64,000 bases of DNA from an uncultured Ruminococcus sp. (GCA_934435205.1 CAKSAK010000002.1:186001-250000); one strand, 5' to 3'; shown: positions 49,653 through 59,958, counted from the first letter of the stretch. Translations and numbers: made by a program. Notes: generated by a model not told the origin, from the letters alone.

Positions 49653-50891
49653 TTAGTATATCCTTATCTTGCTTGCGATCTCAGCGGAGTGTGAAAGGAT
49701 AGTCAGGTTAGCGTCAATGTCAGCCTCTTTCATGTTTGGCGTGATAAACGCAAGCTCGTTCTCTGTCCTGCCTGAACGCTCGATATACATGAGCTTTCCG
49801 AACATCTCAGAAATAGAAGACTTGAGGGCCTCAGCATTTTCAGCCTTTATGCGAACATACATTGAAACGTCCATGTCCTTGTAAGGTGCAACAAATCCCT
49901 TGTCATCACAATCTTCCCATGTAAGAGCAAGCACTCTGTGATGATGTTTCAGACAATCGATAATGTCGCCTACTACCGCAGAAGCTGTAGGAAGCTTGCC
50001 TGCGCCCTGTCCGTAGAACATAACGTCGCCAACACCGTCGCCTGTTACGCTGATAGCATTGTATACATCGTCAACAGACGCAAGAAGATTTGACTTTGGC
50101 ACAAGTCTAGGACAAACGATAGCACTCACCCTGCCGTCATCAAGCTTCTTTACAGAGCCTATAAGCTTTATAACATATCCTGCGTTTGCCGCATATTCAA
50201 CATCGTCAAGTGTAATCTTTGTTATGCCTGAGCAGTGTACCATTTCAGGATAAATGTGCTTGCCGTATGCAAGTGAGCCAAGTATGCAGATCTTTCTGCA
50301 AGCGTCCTCGCCCTCAACGTCAGCCGTAGGGTCAGCCTCAGCATAACCAAGCTTCTGAGCCATTTTCAGCGCATCGTCAAATGACATCTGCTCTTTTATC
50401 ATCTTTGTAAGAATGAAGTTTGTGGTACCATTGAGAATACCCGATATCTGAAGTATCTCGTTTCCTGCCAGACACTTGTTGAGCGGTCTGATGATAGGTA
50501 TACCACCGCCAACGCTCGCCTCGAAAAGATAGTTGCAGTTGTGTTCCCTTGCTATTTTAAGAAGCTCTGCACCCTTTGCCGCAACTAGCGCCTTGTTAGA
50601 TGTAACAACGCTCTTGCCGTGTTCAAGAAGCTTCTTTGTGTAGTCATAAGCGAAAGTCGTTCCTCCTACTACCTCGGCTACTACTTCTACCTCGGCATCA
50701 TTGAGAATGATGTTGAAGTCCTTTATCATTCTGTCAGCGAACGGAGAATCAGGGAAATCTCTCAGATCAAGAATGTACTTGATGTCACATTCCTTGCCGA
50801 CCTTTTTTGAGATAGACTCACGGTTTTTCATAAAAAGCTCTACCGTACCAGAGCCTACAACGCCATAACCGATAACTGCTACTTTACACAT
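49653..50891 (-). CDS. hom: Homoserine dehydrogenase
   Basis: Hom reduces aspartate semialdehyde to homoserine. The 412-residue protein starts with a Rossmann motif, VAVIGYGVVGSGTVELF, and has VVTSNKALVAAKG, FEASVGGGIPIIRPL, GILNGTTNFILTKM and the catalytic GYAEADPTADVEGEDA (Asp and Lys region). A C-terminal ACT domain follows (about 335-412, VSMYVRIKAENAEALKSSIS). The ACT domain suggests feedback control by threonine. It is 52 bases downstream of the ACT-domain gene on the same strand. Confidence 0.96.
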   Translation of the reverse strand: MCKVAVIGYGVVGSGTVELFMKNRESISKKVGKECDIKYILDLRDFPDSPFADRMIKDFNIILNDAEVEVVAEVVGGTTFAYDYTKKLLEHGKSVVTSNKALVAAKGAELLKIAREHNCNYLFEASVGGGIPIIRPLNKCLAGNEILQISGILNGTTNFILTKMIKEQMSFDDALKMAQKLGYAEADPTADVEGEDACRKICILGSLAYGKHIYPEMVHCSGITKITLDDVEYAANAGYVIKLIGSVKKLDDGRVSAIVCPRLVPKSNLLASVDDVYNAISVTGDGVGDVMFYGQGAGKLPTASAVVGDIIDCLKHHHRVLALTWEDCDDKGFVAPYKDMDVSMYVRIKAENAEALKSSISEMFGKLMYIERSGRTENELAFITPNMKEADIDANLTILSHSAEIASKIRIY

Positions 50892-50943
50892 AAAAAATCC
50901 TCATTCCTAATAAATTATATATTGTTAAAATCTTATTTTACCC

Positions 50944-51390
50944 TTACTCTCCCGATATTATCTTGACTTCCACAACGCCGGGAACTTTAGAAAGCTCCTC
51001 TGTAAGCACGTTGGTGCTAAGTGCGTCATGCTCAAATCTTACCGAGAATGTCACCGTCGCCACCGAGTCGATAGGAATGTTCTGGTTTATGGTCAGAATA
51101 TTCGTGTTCAGCTCGTAAAGTCGTGATATAATGGAGGAAAGCACTCCCTTTTCATCTCTCAGTATGCAGTATACCGAAACGATGTTGTTTGTGAGCTGTT
51201 CTTCGTAATTGAATACGGAGTCCTTGTATTTGTAGTATGCGCTCCTCGATATCCCCACCTTGCGGCAGGCCTCCGATGAAGTGGAAACTTCGCCTCTTGC
51301 CCTCATGCGCTTTGCAGCAAGCACTTTTAGCACAATGTCAGGAAGCACCTCAGAGCTTACGATAACAAGTTTGTTTTGCCCGTTCTCCAA
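50944..51390 (-). CDS. ACT-domain protein of the UPF0735/PheB type, TTG start
   Basis: This 148-residue protein has an N-terminal helical, HTH-like segment (VLAAKRMRARGEVSTSSEA, KVGISRSAYYKYKDSVF) and a C-terminal ACT domain (NIVSVYCILRDEKGVLSSII, ILTINQNIPIDSVATVTFSV). ACT domains bind amino acids, and proteins of this type often precede hom or pheA. Its position suggests a regulator of the threonine branch; this is inference. The longest frame starts further upstream, but the GGAGG at 51399-51403 is ten bases before the TTG at 51390, the point from which the family is conserved. A promoter lies just upstream. Confidence 0.85.
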   Translation of the reverse strand: MENGQNKLVIVSSEVLPDIVLKVLAAKRMRARGEVSTSSEACRKVGISRSAYYKYKDSVFNYEEQLTNNIVSVYCILRDEKGVLSSIISRLYELNTNILTINQNIPIDSVATVTFSVRFEHDALSTNVLTEELSKVPGVVEVKIISGE

Positions 51391-51434
51391 TTTTAGTCCA
51401 CCTCCAAAGTACAGATGTGTGCGTGATAAATACA

Positions 51435-51463
51435 AGTTTACCACTTTTGTACCCTTTTGTCAA
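51435..51463 (-). promoter_or_regulatory. Sigma-A type promoter of the ACT-hom operon
   Basis: Read leftward: TTGACA, a 17-base spacer and TAAACT, 45 bases before the TTG start. Confidence 0.74.
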
Positions 51464-51622
51464 GTGACCTGACCGCAGATAATCAACTAATTTTTCAAAT
51501 TCAGGGTAAAATAAAATGTGTATTCTGACTAAAATCATTACAAATAGAGCAATTTGTCCAAAGAAAAGTCATATGGATAGTGCAAAGCACACAAATAGTT
51601 TCGGGTATCACCCGCCAAACTT

Positions 51623-51651
51623 GCTATTTAAGACAAAAAGGTGTACAATTA
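51623..51651 (+). promoter_or_regulatory. Sigma-A type promoter of the V-ATPase operon
   Basis: TTGCTA, a 17-base spacer and TACAAT, 40 bases before the first subunit gene. Confidence 0.65.
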
Positions 51652-51690
51652 ATGTTATGAAACTATCCTGCCTGAAAGGGGAGAATAATA

Positions 51691-52002
51691 ATGGATATGA
51701 TAGCAGAGATACTGCAAACGGATAAAGCCGCCTCAGGCAAGCTTGAAAAAGCCGATATGGAAAGCGGCGAACTGCTGGAGCGCACAGTGAAAGAAGCGCA
51801 TGAGCTGAAAGAAAACGCCCTGAAAGAAGCCGAAGCCTATAAAACGCAGAAAGCCAAAGAGGTCACAGAGCGTATAAATAACGAAAGCGAAAAGATAAAC
51901 GCCGCACAGAACGAGAAAACAGCGGCTCTCGATAAAATATTTGAAGAAAAACATACTCAGTGGGAGAATGAGATATTTGATAATATCATCTCCCCGAAAT
52001 AG
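51691..52002 (+). CDS. V-type ATPase subunit G/H (peripheral stalk)
   Basis: This 103-residue, almost entirely helical, charged protein is rich in A, E and K with heptad spacing (KEAHELKENALKEAEAYKTQ, VTERINNESEKINAAQ). That is the peripheral stalk subunit that pairs with subunit E. It is first in the operon, as NtpF or AhaH is in other bacterial V-ATPases. Sequence conservation in this subunit is weak, so the call depends on layout and position. Confidence 0.82.
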   Translation: MDMIAEILQTDKAASGKLEKADMESGELLERTVKEAHELKENALKEAEAYKTQKAKEVTERINNESEKINAAQNEKTAALDKIFEEKHTQWENEIFDNIISPK

Positions 52003-52035
52003 AGCAGGATTTTCCGTGAAAGGGGCTGAAAAAAT

Positions 52036-53082
52036 ATGCTTGACAGTTGGTCTGCCAACGGAACAGTGGCGAAAATAAAATATATCCACGGCAGAATGTT
52101 CACAAAAGAGAACTATCATGAAATGCTCATGCGAAGAACAGTCCCCGAAGCCGCAGACTATCTTGCACATTCAGCCAGATATAAGGACGCTTTCCGTGAC
52201 GTTGACCCTAATACCGTCCATAGAGGTTTCGTGGAGGAGCTTCTCCAAAGAGAGAATTTCAATACCTATATGCGCCTGTGCAGGTTTCAGGAGCTTGATA
52301 AACTGCCTTTTTATGACTTCCTTATTAAAAGCAAGGAGATAGAATGTATTCTGTCCATGATAAACAATATAAATTCAGGGCTTGATAATTCTTACCTTAA
52401 CGATCTTCCCGGCTATGTCATAAAACATTCAAAGGTGAGCCTCCTTGAAATGAGCAGAGCCGAGAACTTTGAACAGCTTCTTAAAATACTAAGAAATACA
52501 CCTTATTATAAGATACTGGTGAAAATACCGCCTTTGGAGGACGGCTCTGCGGATTATACCGAGTGTGAACTAAGGCTGAGAACAGCCTATTATGCCGAGC
52601 TTTTAAATACCGCAAAGCATGATTTTTCCGAAATGCAGAGCAAACAGCTCTCCGAAATGATAGGCAGAGAGATAGATTGCCTTAACATAATAAACGCCTA
52701 CCGTATGAAAGCCTTTTTTGGCTACTCCCCCGAGGAGATAAAAAAACGGCAGATAAGAATAAAAACAGGCACAGGCTCAGTTAAAAGACTTGATAAGTAT
52801 TATGAGCTTGAAAGCCCCGAAGATATGCTCGAATGGGTGAAAAGATCAAAGTATTCAAAGGGTGGCAAACAGACCTCTGAATACATCGAAAGTATAGTGC
52901 GAAGCTCACAGTTTGCCTATCTTTCCCATATCCTGGCTCAAAGCACCGCCGCACCCGTTTCACTCTATGCCTTTATGAAACTGTGCAGTACGGAAGCCTT
53001 GAACATCGTGCATATAATCGAAGCGATAAGATATAACGCCGACCCCTCGGCAGTTGAAAAGGATCTTATCATCACCGCCTGA
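52036..53082 (+). CDS. ntpC: V-type ATPase subunit C
   Basis: Subunit C (348 residues, the d-type subunit of eukaryotic nomenclature) caps the membrane ring and couples it to the central stalk. It is a three-lobed helical protein with the family features VKIKYIHGRMFTKENYHEML-like opening (here AKIKYIHGRMFTKENYHEML), YNAD-like C-terminal segment VEKDLIITA and repeated LNIINAYRMKAFF. In many operons it follows subunit E; here it precedes subunit I. Confidence 0.85.
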   Translation: MLDSWSANGTVAKIKYIHGRMFTKENYHEMLMRRTVPEAADYLAHSARYKDAFRDVDPNTVHRGFVEELLQRENFNTYMRLCRFQELDKLPFYDFLIKSKEIECILSMINNINSGLDNSYLNDLPGYVIKHSKVSLLEMSRAENFEQLLKILRNTPYYKILVKIPPLEDGSADYTECELRLRTAYYAELLNTAKHDFSEMQSKQLSEMIGREIDCLNIINAYRMKAFFGYSPEEIKKRQIRIKTGTGSVKRLDKYYELESPEDMLEWVKRSKYSKGGKQTSEYIESIVRSSQFAYLSHILAQSTAAPVSLYAFMKLCSTEALNIVHIIEAIRYNADPSAVEKDLIITA

Positions 53083-53114
53083 GCGGTAAATTCTCAGGAA
53101 AGGAGATAATGTGA

Positions 53115-55061
53115 TTGGCTATAGAAAAAATGTCCCTTGTGAATATAGCAGGTCTTATGGACGAGCTTGACGCCACCTTGAAAAGGTGCTGTGAAAGCGG
53201 CTGTTTTCATATCGAGCCTGCGGGCAATTCTCCTGACAGTGCAATGAAGCCACTCAGCGAGAAAAACGAGTATGACCGACCTCTGAAAGACCTTGTCCAG
53301 CTTTCAGCACAGCTTGGTATAACCCTAAAGGAAACTGATTTTACCGACTGCGACCTGTCAGCTCCGCAGGATTTTAATTCCCTGTTTGAAAAGTATAATA
53401 CCCCTTTCAGCGAGCTTAATACAAAGCGGCTGGAGCTTACTCAGCGCATTTCCGAGCTTGGAGGGGCGGTCAGGCAGATAGACCACCTGAAAGGTATGCA
53501 CAGCGATTTCAGGCAGCTTTTCTCCATGAAATACGTTTCCGTCCGTATAGGAAAGCTGCCTGTGGATAACCTTGCAAAGCTTGACTATTATGACGAGAAT
53601 TTCTTCTTTGTCCCCTTTGAAACAGGAAAAAGCTTCTGCTGGGGAATGTATTTCGTCCCCGAACGTGATAAACAGCGTGTTGACGATATTTTCCGCTCAA
53701 TGTATTTTGAAAGGATACGGATACCGTCCTATGTATCAGGCGACGCCGATGAGGCTCTGGAAAAGCTAAAACAAACTATAGACGCAGATACAGTTGAGAA
53801 CGCAAAGATAAACGAGCAGATAAACGAGCTTGCCGCAAAAGCAGAGCCTGAACTGCAAAAAGCTTTTTCAAAACTAAGGTTTATCCACGATACCTTTGAC
53901 CTGCGGCGAAATGCCGCCGCACTAAACGATAAGTTTTATCTTAAAGGCTTTATCCCCGAAAAGGAAAAAGACCGCTTTGATAAGCTTTTCGAGGATATGC
54001 GCTCAGTGTCCGTGGTCTATCTCCCACCTGACGCAGACGCCTCATGTGAACCGCCTACAGTGCTTAAAAACAACTTCCTGACCCGACCTTTCACAATGCT
54101 TGTGGAAATGTACGGTCTGCCTGAGTATAAAGGCTATAACCCGACAGCCTTCGTGGCAATAACCTATACCCTGCTTTTCGGCATAATGTTCGGCGACTTG
54201 GGACAAGGACTTCTTATCGTCCTAGGCGGACTTGCCTTGAAGAAAAAGCTGGGAGCAAAAATATGCGGTCTTGTCACACGCCTTGGAATATCCAGTATGA
54301 TATTCGGCACGCTCTATGGCTCGTTCTTCGGCTATGAAGAGCTTTTAGATCCAGTGTTCGAGAATATAGGACTTGACTTTTTGCCGCTGAAAGTTTTCAA
54401 ACAAACGAATTTCATCTTGATAACCGCCGTCGCAATAGGCGTTGCACTTATCATTATCTCAATGATACTCAATATCTGTATCGGCTTTAAGAATAAGGAT
54501 TATGAAAAAGCCATTTTCGGCTGTAACGGCATTGCAGGACTTGTGTTCTATAGCTCCGTTGCGGCAGGACTTGTTGGAACGCTCATGTTCGATGTAAAAG
54601 TCATGTCCACTCCGTTCGTAATCTTCCTTATAGTAATACCATTGGTGTGCATATTCTGCCGAACACCGTTCTCTATCGCCGTGAAGTATAAACAGTGGCG
54701 TCTGTCTGAGGACGAGGAAAAAATGACCGTGGGCAACTTTATCGTTGAAAATTTCTTTGAAATGTTTGAGTTCCTGCTCAGCTACGTTTCAAATACTATG
54801 TCATTTCTCCGTGTGGGCGGATTTGTCCTTTCTCACGCAGGCATGATGCTTGTGGTAATGACCCTTATGGAAATGTGCTCCGCCGCCGCACAGCCTTTCG
54901 TGCTTGTGCTTGGCAACCTGTTTGTAATGGTAATGGAGGGCATGATAGTTGCCATTCAGATAATCAGACTTGAATTTTATGAGATATTCTCCCGTTTCTA
55001 TGAGGGCGGCGGAAAACCATTCGAGCCTGTTGGCGTAAAATTCACCGCACAAACAGAGTAA
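53115..55061 (+). CDS. ntpI: V-type ATPase subunit I (stator, a-type), TTG start
   Basis: Subunit I anchors the peripheral stalks and forms the ion half-channels. The 648-residue protein has an N-terminal cytoplasmic helical part of about 320 residues, then about seven or eight TM helices. FVAITYTLLFGIMFGDLGQG is the characteristic first membrane block and the LRVGGFVLSHAGMM region carries the conserved Arg of the proton or sodium path. The start is TTG, nine bases after AGGAG. The ATG and GTG just upstream are out of frame. Confidence 0.92.
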   Translation: MAIEKMSLVNIAGLMDELDATLKRCCESGCFHIEPAGNSPDSAMKPLSEKNEYDRPLKDLVQLSAQLGITLKETDFTDCDLSAPQDFNSLFEKYNTPFSELNTKRLELTQRISELGGAVRQIDHLKGMHSDFRQLFSMKYVSVRIGKLPVDNLAKLDYYDENFFFVPFETGKSFCWGMYFVPERDKQRVDDIFRSMYFERIRIPSYVSGDADEALEKLKQTIDADTVENAKINEQINELAAKAEPELQKAFSKLRFIHDTFDLRRNAAALNDKFYLKGFIPEKEKDRFDKLFEDMRSVSVVYLPPDADASCEPPTVLKNNFLTRPFTMLVEMYGLPEYKGYNPTAFVAITYTLLFGIMFGDLGQGLLIVLGGLALKKKLGAKICGLVTRLGISSMIFGTLYGSFFGYEELLDPVFENIGLDFLPLKVFKQTNFILITAVAIGVALIIISMILNICIGFKNKDYEKAIFGCNGIAGLVFYSSVAAGLVGTLMFDVKVMSTPFVIFLIVIPLVCIFCRTPFSIAVKYKQWRLSEDEEKMTVGNFIVENFFEMFEFLLSYVSNTMSFLRVGGFVLSHAGMMLVVMTLMEMCSAAAQPFVLVLGNLFVMVMEGMIVAIQIIRLEFYEIFSRFYEGGGKPFEPVGVKFTAQTE

Positions 55062-55073
55062 CATCTCATTTGT

Positions 55074-55097
55074 GTAGGGGCGAACAGCGTTCGCCCG
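55074..55097 (+). repeat. Family 1 palindromic repeat within the V-ATPase operon (GAAC stem)
   Basis: GTAGGGGCGAAC-AGC-GTTCGCCCG, 13 bases after the subunit I stop and 80 before subunit K. No T run follows, so it need not terminate transcription. Confidence 0.9.
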
Positions 55098-55176
55098 TTA
55101 CCCTAACCATTATCCATACCCATACAATGTAATTCGTAAAATCTAAAGTAAAAATAATTTTTTGGAGGAATCAACT

Positions 55177-55626
55177 ATGCTTATCTATTTCCTGCTCCCA
55201 CTTATAGCAGTCGCACTTCTTTGTGTACCATTCATTTTCACCGCAAAGAAAATAAAGAATGGAAGATCCCCTAAGGGTGCTTTTATCGGCAACCTCTGTA
55301 CATTTGCAGGCATAATGCTCTGCGCCCTTATCGTCCCTGTAGGTAACTTCGTTTCAGCCGCAAGCGAGGAGGGCGTTAAAGCCGCTCTTTCAACAGGCGC
55401 AGGCCTTGGCTACCTTGCCGCCGCCCTTGCCGTTGGACTTTCCTGCGTAGGCTCAGGCATAGCCGTTGCCGCAGGCGCTCCTGCCGCTATCGGCGCAACC
55501 TCAGAAGACCCTAAGAACTTTGTAAAGGCTCTTATCTTCGTTGTTCTTGGCGAAGGTATCGCCCTCTATGGACTTCTTATCGCTATCCTTATAATCTCAA
55601 ACGTAGGCACTGCACTGGGCATTTAA
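55177..55626 (+). CDS. ntpK: V-type ATPase subunit K (rotor c-ring)
   Basis: The ring subunit that carries ions through the membrane: 149 residues in four TM helices, as two helical hairpins. The second hairpin has the ion-binding Glu126 in VVLGEGIALYGLLI; the first has no such acid, as is normal for the duplicated type of c-subunit. The GLGYLAAALAVGLSCVGSGI helix has the small-residue pattern of the inner ring. The ATG at 55177 follows TTGGAGG. Whether it uses Na+ or H+ is not decided here. Confidence 0.93.
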   Translation: MLIYFLLPLIAVALLCVPFIFTAKKIKNGRSPKGAFIGNLCTFAGIMLCALIVPVGNFVSAASEEGVKAALSTGAGLGYLAAALAVGLSCVGSGIAVAAGAPAAIGATSEDPKNFVKALIFVVLGEGIALYGLLIAILIISNVGTALGI

Positions 55627-55627
55627 C

Positions 55628-55936
55628 ATGAGATTTTATCTTATCAGCGATAATATAGATACCCAAATGGGCATGAGACTTTCAGGTATCGAGGGCGTTG
55701 TGGTGCATACCTCCGAGGAGGTGTCAAACGCACTTGATAAGGCTATGGAAATGAAAGACGTAGGCGTTGTGCTTATGACAGAGCTTGCAGTAAAGCAGTG
55801 CAGAGAAAAGGTCTATGACTATAAGCTCACAAGAGAAACGCCCCTCATAGTTGAAATACCCGACCGCCATGCCACATCGAAGATATCTGATACCATTTCC
55901 CACTATCTTGCAGAAGCAGTGGGAATAAAGCTGTGA
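55628..55936 (+). CDS. V-type ATPase subunit F (central stalk)
   Basis: Subunit F (102 residues, NtpG-type) is a Rossmann-like small protein of the central stalk that regulates ATP hydrolysis. Its sequence MRFYLISDNIDTQMGMRLSG, then VVLMTELAVKQCREKV and TPLIVEIPDRHA, fits the family. Its start lies one base after the subunit K stop codon. Confidence 0.9.
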   Translation: MRFYLISDNIDTQMGMRLSGIEGVVVHTSEEVSNALDKAMEMKDVGVVLMTELAVKQCREKVYDYKLTRETPLIVEIPDRHATSKISDTISHYLAEAVGIKL

Positions 55937-55955
55937 TTTTGATAGGAGTTTAGTA

Positions 55956-56537
55956 ATGGAAAATCAGACGATAAAACTTGAACGCTTCAAGCAGGCTGTC
56001 TTTGAGGACGCTGAGAAGCAGGCAAAGCTCATAACCGAAGCCGCTGATAAACAGCGTGAAGCCGAGCTTGCTCAGGCGAAAATAGAAGCGCAAAGCCTTG
56101 AAGGCTCAAAAAAAGCCGCCGCAGATAAGACCGAGGAGGCAAGAGCAGTAAGGGAAATATCTTCAAAACAGCTTGAAGCTAAAAGAAACGTGCTTTGTCA
56201 TAGAGAAAAGCTTATAGACAGCGTTTTTAGTAACGTAAAAAGCAGGCTTGCGGCATTCAAAGCAAGCGGAGATTATGAGTCTTGGCTCAAAGAAAAAGCC
56301 GAAAAATGCAAACAGACCTACCCCGAGCATAAGGGCGTTATCTACCTCTCACCGGAGGATATGAAATACGCCCCTGACCTTGCAGACTTTGAAGTAAAAA
56401 GCAGAGATTCCATAGAGCTTGGCGGAATGCTCATGGTCTATGAGGATATGGGTATAGCACTTGACTATACCTTTGATTCAGCATTTGAGGGGCAGCGTTC
56501 AGCCTTTACTGAAAAAGCCGAGCTTGTGCTTGGGTAA
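55956..56537 (+). CDS. ntpE: V-type ATPase subunit E (peripheral stalk)
   Basis: Subunit E (193 residues) has a long charged N-terminal coiled coil (KLERFKQAVFEDAEKQAKLI, and on through repeats rich in A, E, K and Q). A C-terminal globular part follows (from about 105) with VKSRLAAFKASGDYESWLKE and DSIELGGMLMVYED. It pairs with subunit G/H to form the stator stalk. Confidence 0.88.
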   Translation: MENQTIKLERFKQAVFEDAEKQAKLITEAADKQREAELAQAKIEAQSLEGSKKAAADKTEEARAVREISSKQLEAKRNVLCHREKLIDSVFSNVKSRLAAFKASGDYESWLKEKAEKCKQTYPEHKGVIYLSPEDMKYAPDLADFEVKSRDSIELGGMLMVYEDMGIALDYTFDSAFEGQRSAFTEKAELVLG

Positions 56538-56550
56538 TAAGGAGTTTTTT

Positions 56551-58314
56551 ATGGATAAAATATATTCGGTAAACGGACCTGTAGTAAAGGTAGCAGATAC
56601 GAAAAGCTTTGCCATGCAGGAAATGGTCTATGTGGGCAAAAAGCGTCTTATCGGCGAGGTCATAAGAGTGCAGTCCGATTTTACCACCATTCAGGTCTAT
56701 GAGGGAACAACAGGACTTATGCCTGACGAGCCTGTTATCTCAACAGGCGCACCAATGTCAGCCACCCTCGGCCCCGGTATAATAAACAACATCTTCGACG
56801 GCATAGAAAGACCGCTTAAAAAGCTTGAGGAAGTCTCAGGCGCTTTTATCGCCGACGGTGCAGACGTAAGCTCACTTGATACAGAGAAAAAGTATCCCGT
56901 TACAATGACAGTGAAAACAGGTGATAAGCTCTTTGCAGGGGATATATACTGCACCTGCCCGGAAACGCCCCTTATCACACATAAGTGTATGCTTTCCCCT
57001 CTGTCAAAAGGCGGAGAGGTCATATGGACAGCCGAAAACGGCGGCTATACAATAAACGACGTTGTGGCAAAAATAAAAGCCCCTAACGGAGCAGTGGAGG
57101 AGCTTACCCTCTGCCAGAAATGGCCTATCAGAACATCAAGACCATGCAAAAACCGCCTGCCTATTACAAAGCCGTTGGTAACAGGTCAGCGTATCGTTGA
57201 TACTATCCTGCCGGTTGCAAAGGGCGGAACAGCCGCTATCCCTGGTGGCTTCGGCACAGGCAAGACCATGACCCAGCATCAGCTTGCAAAATGGTGCGAT
57301 GCAGATATAATCGTCTATATAGGCTGTGGCGAGCGTGGAAACGAAATGACTCAGGTGCTTGAAGAGTTTTCAGAGCTTATCGACCCGAAAACACAAAGAC
57401 CGCTCACGGACCGAACAGTGCTTATCGCAAATACTTCAAATATGCCTGTTGCCGCCCGTGAAGCCTCTATCTATACAGGCATAACTCTCGCTGAGTATTA
57501 CCGTGATATGGGCTATCATATCGCAATAATGGCAGACTCTACCTCACGTTGGGCAGAGGCTCTCCGTGAGATATCAGGCAGACTTGAAGAAATGCCTGCC
57601 GAGGAAGGTTTCCCTGCATATCTGCCGTCACGAATTTCCGAGTTCTATGAGCGTGCAGGCTATGTTGAAACTCTAAACGGCAAGGAAGGCTCTGTTACCA
57701 TAATCGGAGCAGTTTCACCCCAAGGCTCTGACTTTTCCGAGCCTGTCACACAGAATACAAAGCGTTTTGTACGTTGCTTCTGGGCGCTGGATAAATCCCT
57801 TGCCTATGCAAGACATTATCCTGCAATAAACTGGAACACAAGCTATTCCGAGTATGCTGAGGACCTTGCAGATTATTATAACAAAAACGTCAACGAGAAC
57901 TTCATGAAAGTCAGACAGGAGATATCAAATATCCTCGTTGAGGAAAATACCCTTATGGAGATAGTAAAGCTCATGGGTACTGACGTCCTCCCTGACGATC
58001 AGAAGCTTCTTATCGAAACGGCAAGAGCCGTAAGAGTGGGCTTTTTACAGCAAAACGCCTATCATAAGGACGATACCTACGTTCCCCTTGATAAGCAGTA
58101 CCGCATGATGAAGCTTATCACAGATTTCTATGCCCTTGCAAAGAAAGCACTTTCACAAGGCGTGAACGTTGATAAAATAATAGGCTGTGGCTGGATAGAA
58201 AAGCTTATCAAAGTCAAGTATGATATACCTAACGATAAAATAGAGCTTTTCGATGAGTATGAAAAACAAATGGAAGCAGATATCTCTGCTCTGTCAGGAG
58301 GTGCAGGAGCGTGA
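56551..58314 (+). CDS. ntpA: V-type ATPase catalytic subunit A
   Basis: Subunit A (587 residues) hydrolyses or makes ATP. The P-loop is GGFGTGKT at residues 232-239, with the family-specific insertion in between (about 115-185) that distinguishes A from F-type beta. Other motifs are [40 protein letters not shown] and [15 protein letters not shown]. The longest frame starts 90 bases upstream inside subunit E, but AAGGAG lies before the ATG at 56551, which starts the family. Confidence 0.97.
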   Translation: MDKIYSVNGPVVKVADTKSFAMQEMVYVGKKRLIGEVIRVQSDFTTIQVYEGTTGLMPDEPVISTGAPMSATLGPGIINNIFDGIERPLKKLEEVSGAFIADGADVSSLDTEKKYPVTMTVKTGDKLFAGDIYCTCPETPLITHKCMLSPLSKGGEVIWTAENGGYTINDVVAKIKAPNGAVEELTLCQKWPIRTSRPCKNRLPITKPLVTGQRIVDTILPVAKGGTAAIPGGFGTGKTMTQHQLAKWCDADIIVYIGCGERGNEMTQVLEEFSELIDPKTQRPLTDRTVLIANTSNMPVAAREASIYTGITLAEYYRDMGYHIAIMADSTSRWAEALREISGRLEEMPAEEGFPAYLPSRISEFYERAGYVETLNGKEGSVTIIGAVSPQGSDFSEPVTQNTKRFVRCFWALDKSLAYARHYPAINWNTSYSEYAEDLADYYNKNVNENFMKVRQEISNILVEENTLMEIVKLMGTDVLPDDQKLLIETARAVRVGFLQQNAYHKDDTYVPLDKQYRMMKLITDFYALAKKALSQGVNVDKIIGCGWIEKLIKVKYDIPNDKIELFDEYEKQMEADISALSGGAGA

Positions 58315-59714
58315 ACGTAAAATATATCGGACTAAGCGAAATAAACGGCCCGCTCGTTGCACTTGATCATGTAAGCGGCATTTCCTATGACGAAATGGCA
58401 GAAATAAAGCTTGATGACGGCACACGCCGCCTTGCACGAGTTGTAGAGGTGGAAAAAGACAGAGCCGTTTTGCAGGTTTTTGAGGGAACGAAAGGACTTT
58501 CCCTTGTAAATACCACCACAAGCTTTCAGGGCAAGCCTATGGAGCTTGCGTTGTCTACCGAAATGCTTGGCAGGATATTCAGCGGAGCAGGCAAGCCAAT
58601 AGACGGACTGGGAGAAATTTTCCCTGAAAAATATCGTGATATAAATGGCTCGCCACTTAACCCTGTTTCAAGAACATATCCTAGAAACTATATAAACACA
58701 GGAATATCCTCTATAGACGCCCTTACTACCCTTATAAGAGGTCAGAAACTCCCTATCTTCTCAGGTTCGGGACTTTCTCATAACAAGCTTGCCGTGCAAA
58801 TAGTAAGGCAAGCGAAAATCGCCGACGAAAACGGACAGGATTTCGCAATAGTTTTCGGAGCAATGGGCGTAAAAAACGACGTCGCAGATTACTTCAAACG
58901 CTGTTTCGAGGAAACAGGCGTTTTGCAAAGGGTCGCAATGTTTTTAAACCTCTCCAACGACCCTATCATAGAGCGTATCCTTACCCCAAGATGCGCCCTC
59001 ACTTGTGCCGAGTATCTTGCCTTTGAGCATGATATGCACATTCTCGTTATCCTCACGGATATGACTTCCTATGCCGAAGCCCTGCGAGAGTTCTCCTCAT
59101 CAAAAGGCGAGATACCGGGAAGAAAAGGCTATCCGGGCTATCTCTATTCCGACCTTGCTTCTATCTATGAAAGAGCAGGCATTGTAAAGGGCGCAAAAGG
59201 CTCTGTTACGCAGATACCGATACTCACCATGCCGAATGACGATATCACCCACCCTGTCCCTGACCTTACAGGCTATATAACCGAGGGACAGATTGTTCTC
59301 GACAGAAACCTCGACCAAACAGGCGTGTATCCTGCCGTTTCTATCCTGCCGAGCCTTTCAAGACTTATGAAAGACGGCATAGGCGAGGGCTATACAAGGG
59401 AAGATCACCAAATGGTGTCGAACCAGCTTTTTGCCGCCTATGCAAAGGTTCAGGACGCAAGAAGTCTTGCTTCCGTTATCGGTGAGGAGGAGCTTTCCGA
59501 TACAGATAAAGCCTATTTGAAATTTGGTACGCTTTTTGAAAAGCATTTTATAGACCAAGGCTTTGACGTGAACCGTTCTATAGACGAAACTCTCGACCTG
59601 GGCTGGAGCTTGCTCTCCACCCTGCCGAAATCAGAGCTTGACCGAGTGGACGAAGAACATCTGGAGCATTATTACAGTGCCGAAAAAGCTAAGGCACTTT
59701 TTGCAGAGGACTAA
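58311..59714 (+). CDS. ntpB: V-type ATPase subunit B
   Basis: Subunit B (467 residues) alternates with A in the head and has the fold of a nucleotide-binding subunit without a P-loop lysine. Its motifs are [57 protein letters not shown] and the block [20 protein letters not shown]. The start is GTG overlapping the subunit A stop by four bases (GTGA), with an AGGAGG and an AGGAGC upstream; the two are translationally coupled. Confidence 0.97.
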   Translation: MNVKYIGLSEINGPLVALDHVSGISYDEMAEIKLDDGTRRLARVVEVEKDRAVLQVFEGTKGLSLVNTTTSFQGKPMELALSTEMLGRIFSGAGKPIDGLGEIFPEKYRDINGSPLNPVSRTYPRNYINTGISSIDALTTLIRGQKLPIFSGSGLSHNKLAVQIVRQAKIADENGQDFAIVFGAMGVKNDVADYFKRCFEETGVLQRVAMFLNLSNDPIIERILTPRCALTCAEYLAFEHDMHILVILTDMTSYAEALREFSSSKGEIPGRKGYPGYLYSDLASIYERAGIVKGAKGSVTQIPILTMPNDDITHPVPDLTGYITEGQIVLDRNLDQTGVYPAVSILPSLSRLMKDGIGEGYTREDHQMVSNQLFAAYAKVQDARSLASVIGEEELSDTDKAYLKFGTLFEKHFIDQGFDVNRSIDETLDLGWSLLSTLPKSELDRVDEEHLEHYYSAEKAKALFAED

Positions 59715-59720
59715 AAATAT

Positions 59721-59825
59721 AATGCGACACATTTGCGCCGCACAAACATTTTTTGTAGGGCGGTCACTCGCCGTGACGGGCATTTTACGCTACACTTTTT
59801 GTTAATGCGACACATTTGCGCCGCA
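59721..59825 (+). repeat. Family 2 repeat, with two copies of its tail
   Basis: An AATGCGACACATTTGCGCCG unit is followed by GTAGGGCGGTCACTCGCC and GTGACGGGCATTTTACGC, then a second AATGCGACACATTTGCGCCG. GTCAC-TCGCC-GTGAC forms the stem. Related copies occur at 60661 and 60745. Confidence 0.85.
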
Positions 59826-59837
59826 TAAAACAATTAT

Positions 59838-59912
59838 GTAGGGGCGACCTGAGGTCGCCCGCCTATTTGCTCCCAACCATGAAAAAATCGGGCGAACGAT
59901 GTTCGCCCCTAC
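59838..59912. repeat. Head-to-head pair of family 1 palindromes (75 bases)
   Basis: GTAGGGGCGACC-TGA-GGTCGCCCG at the left, CGGGCGAAC-GAT-GTTCGCCCCTAC inverted at the right. The two ends have different stems and again match as an inverted repeat at the outside. Confidence 0.88.
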
Positions 59913-59958
59913 CGGACTTTTTCAGATACAGTGATATAACAGAAAGAGGGTGTGACCA

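Larger units (their letters stand above)
59715..59958. other. Repeat-filled 244-base gap inside the V-ATPase operon
   Basis: It contains a family 2 unit (59721-59825) and a family 1 head-to-head pair (59838-59912), then the subunit D ribosome site. I see no terminator with a T run and no clear promoter. Confidence 0.75.
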
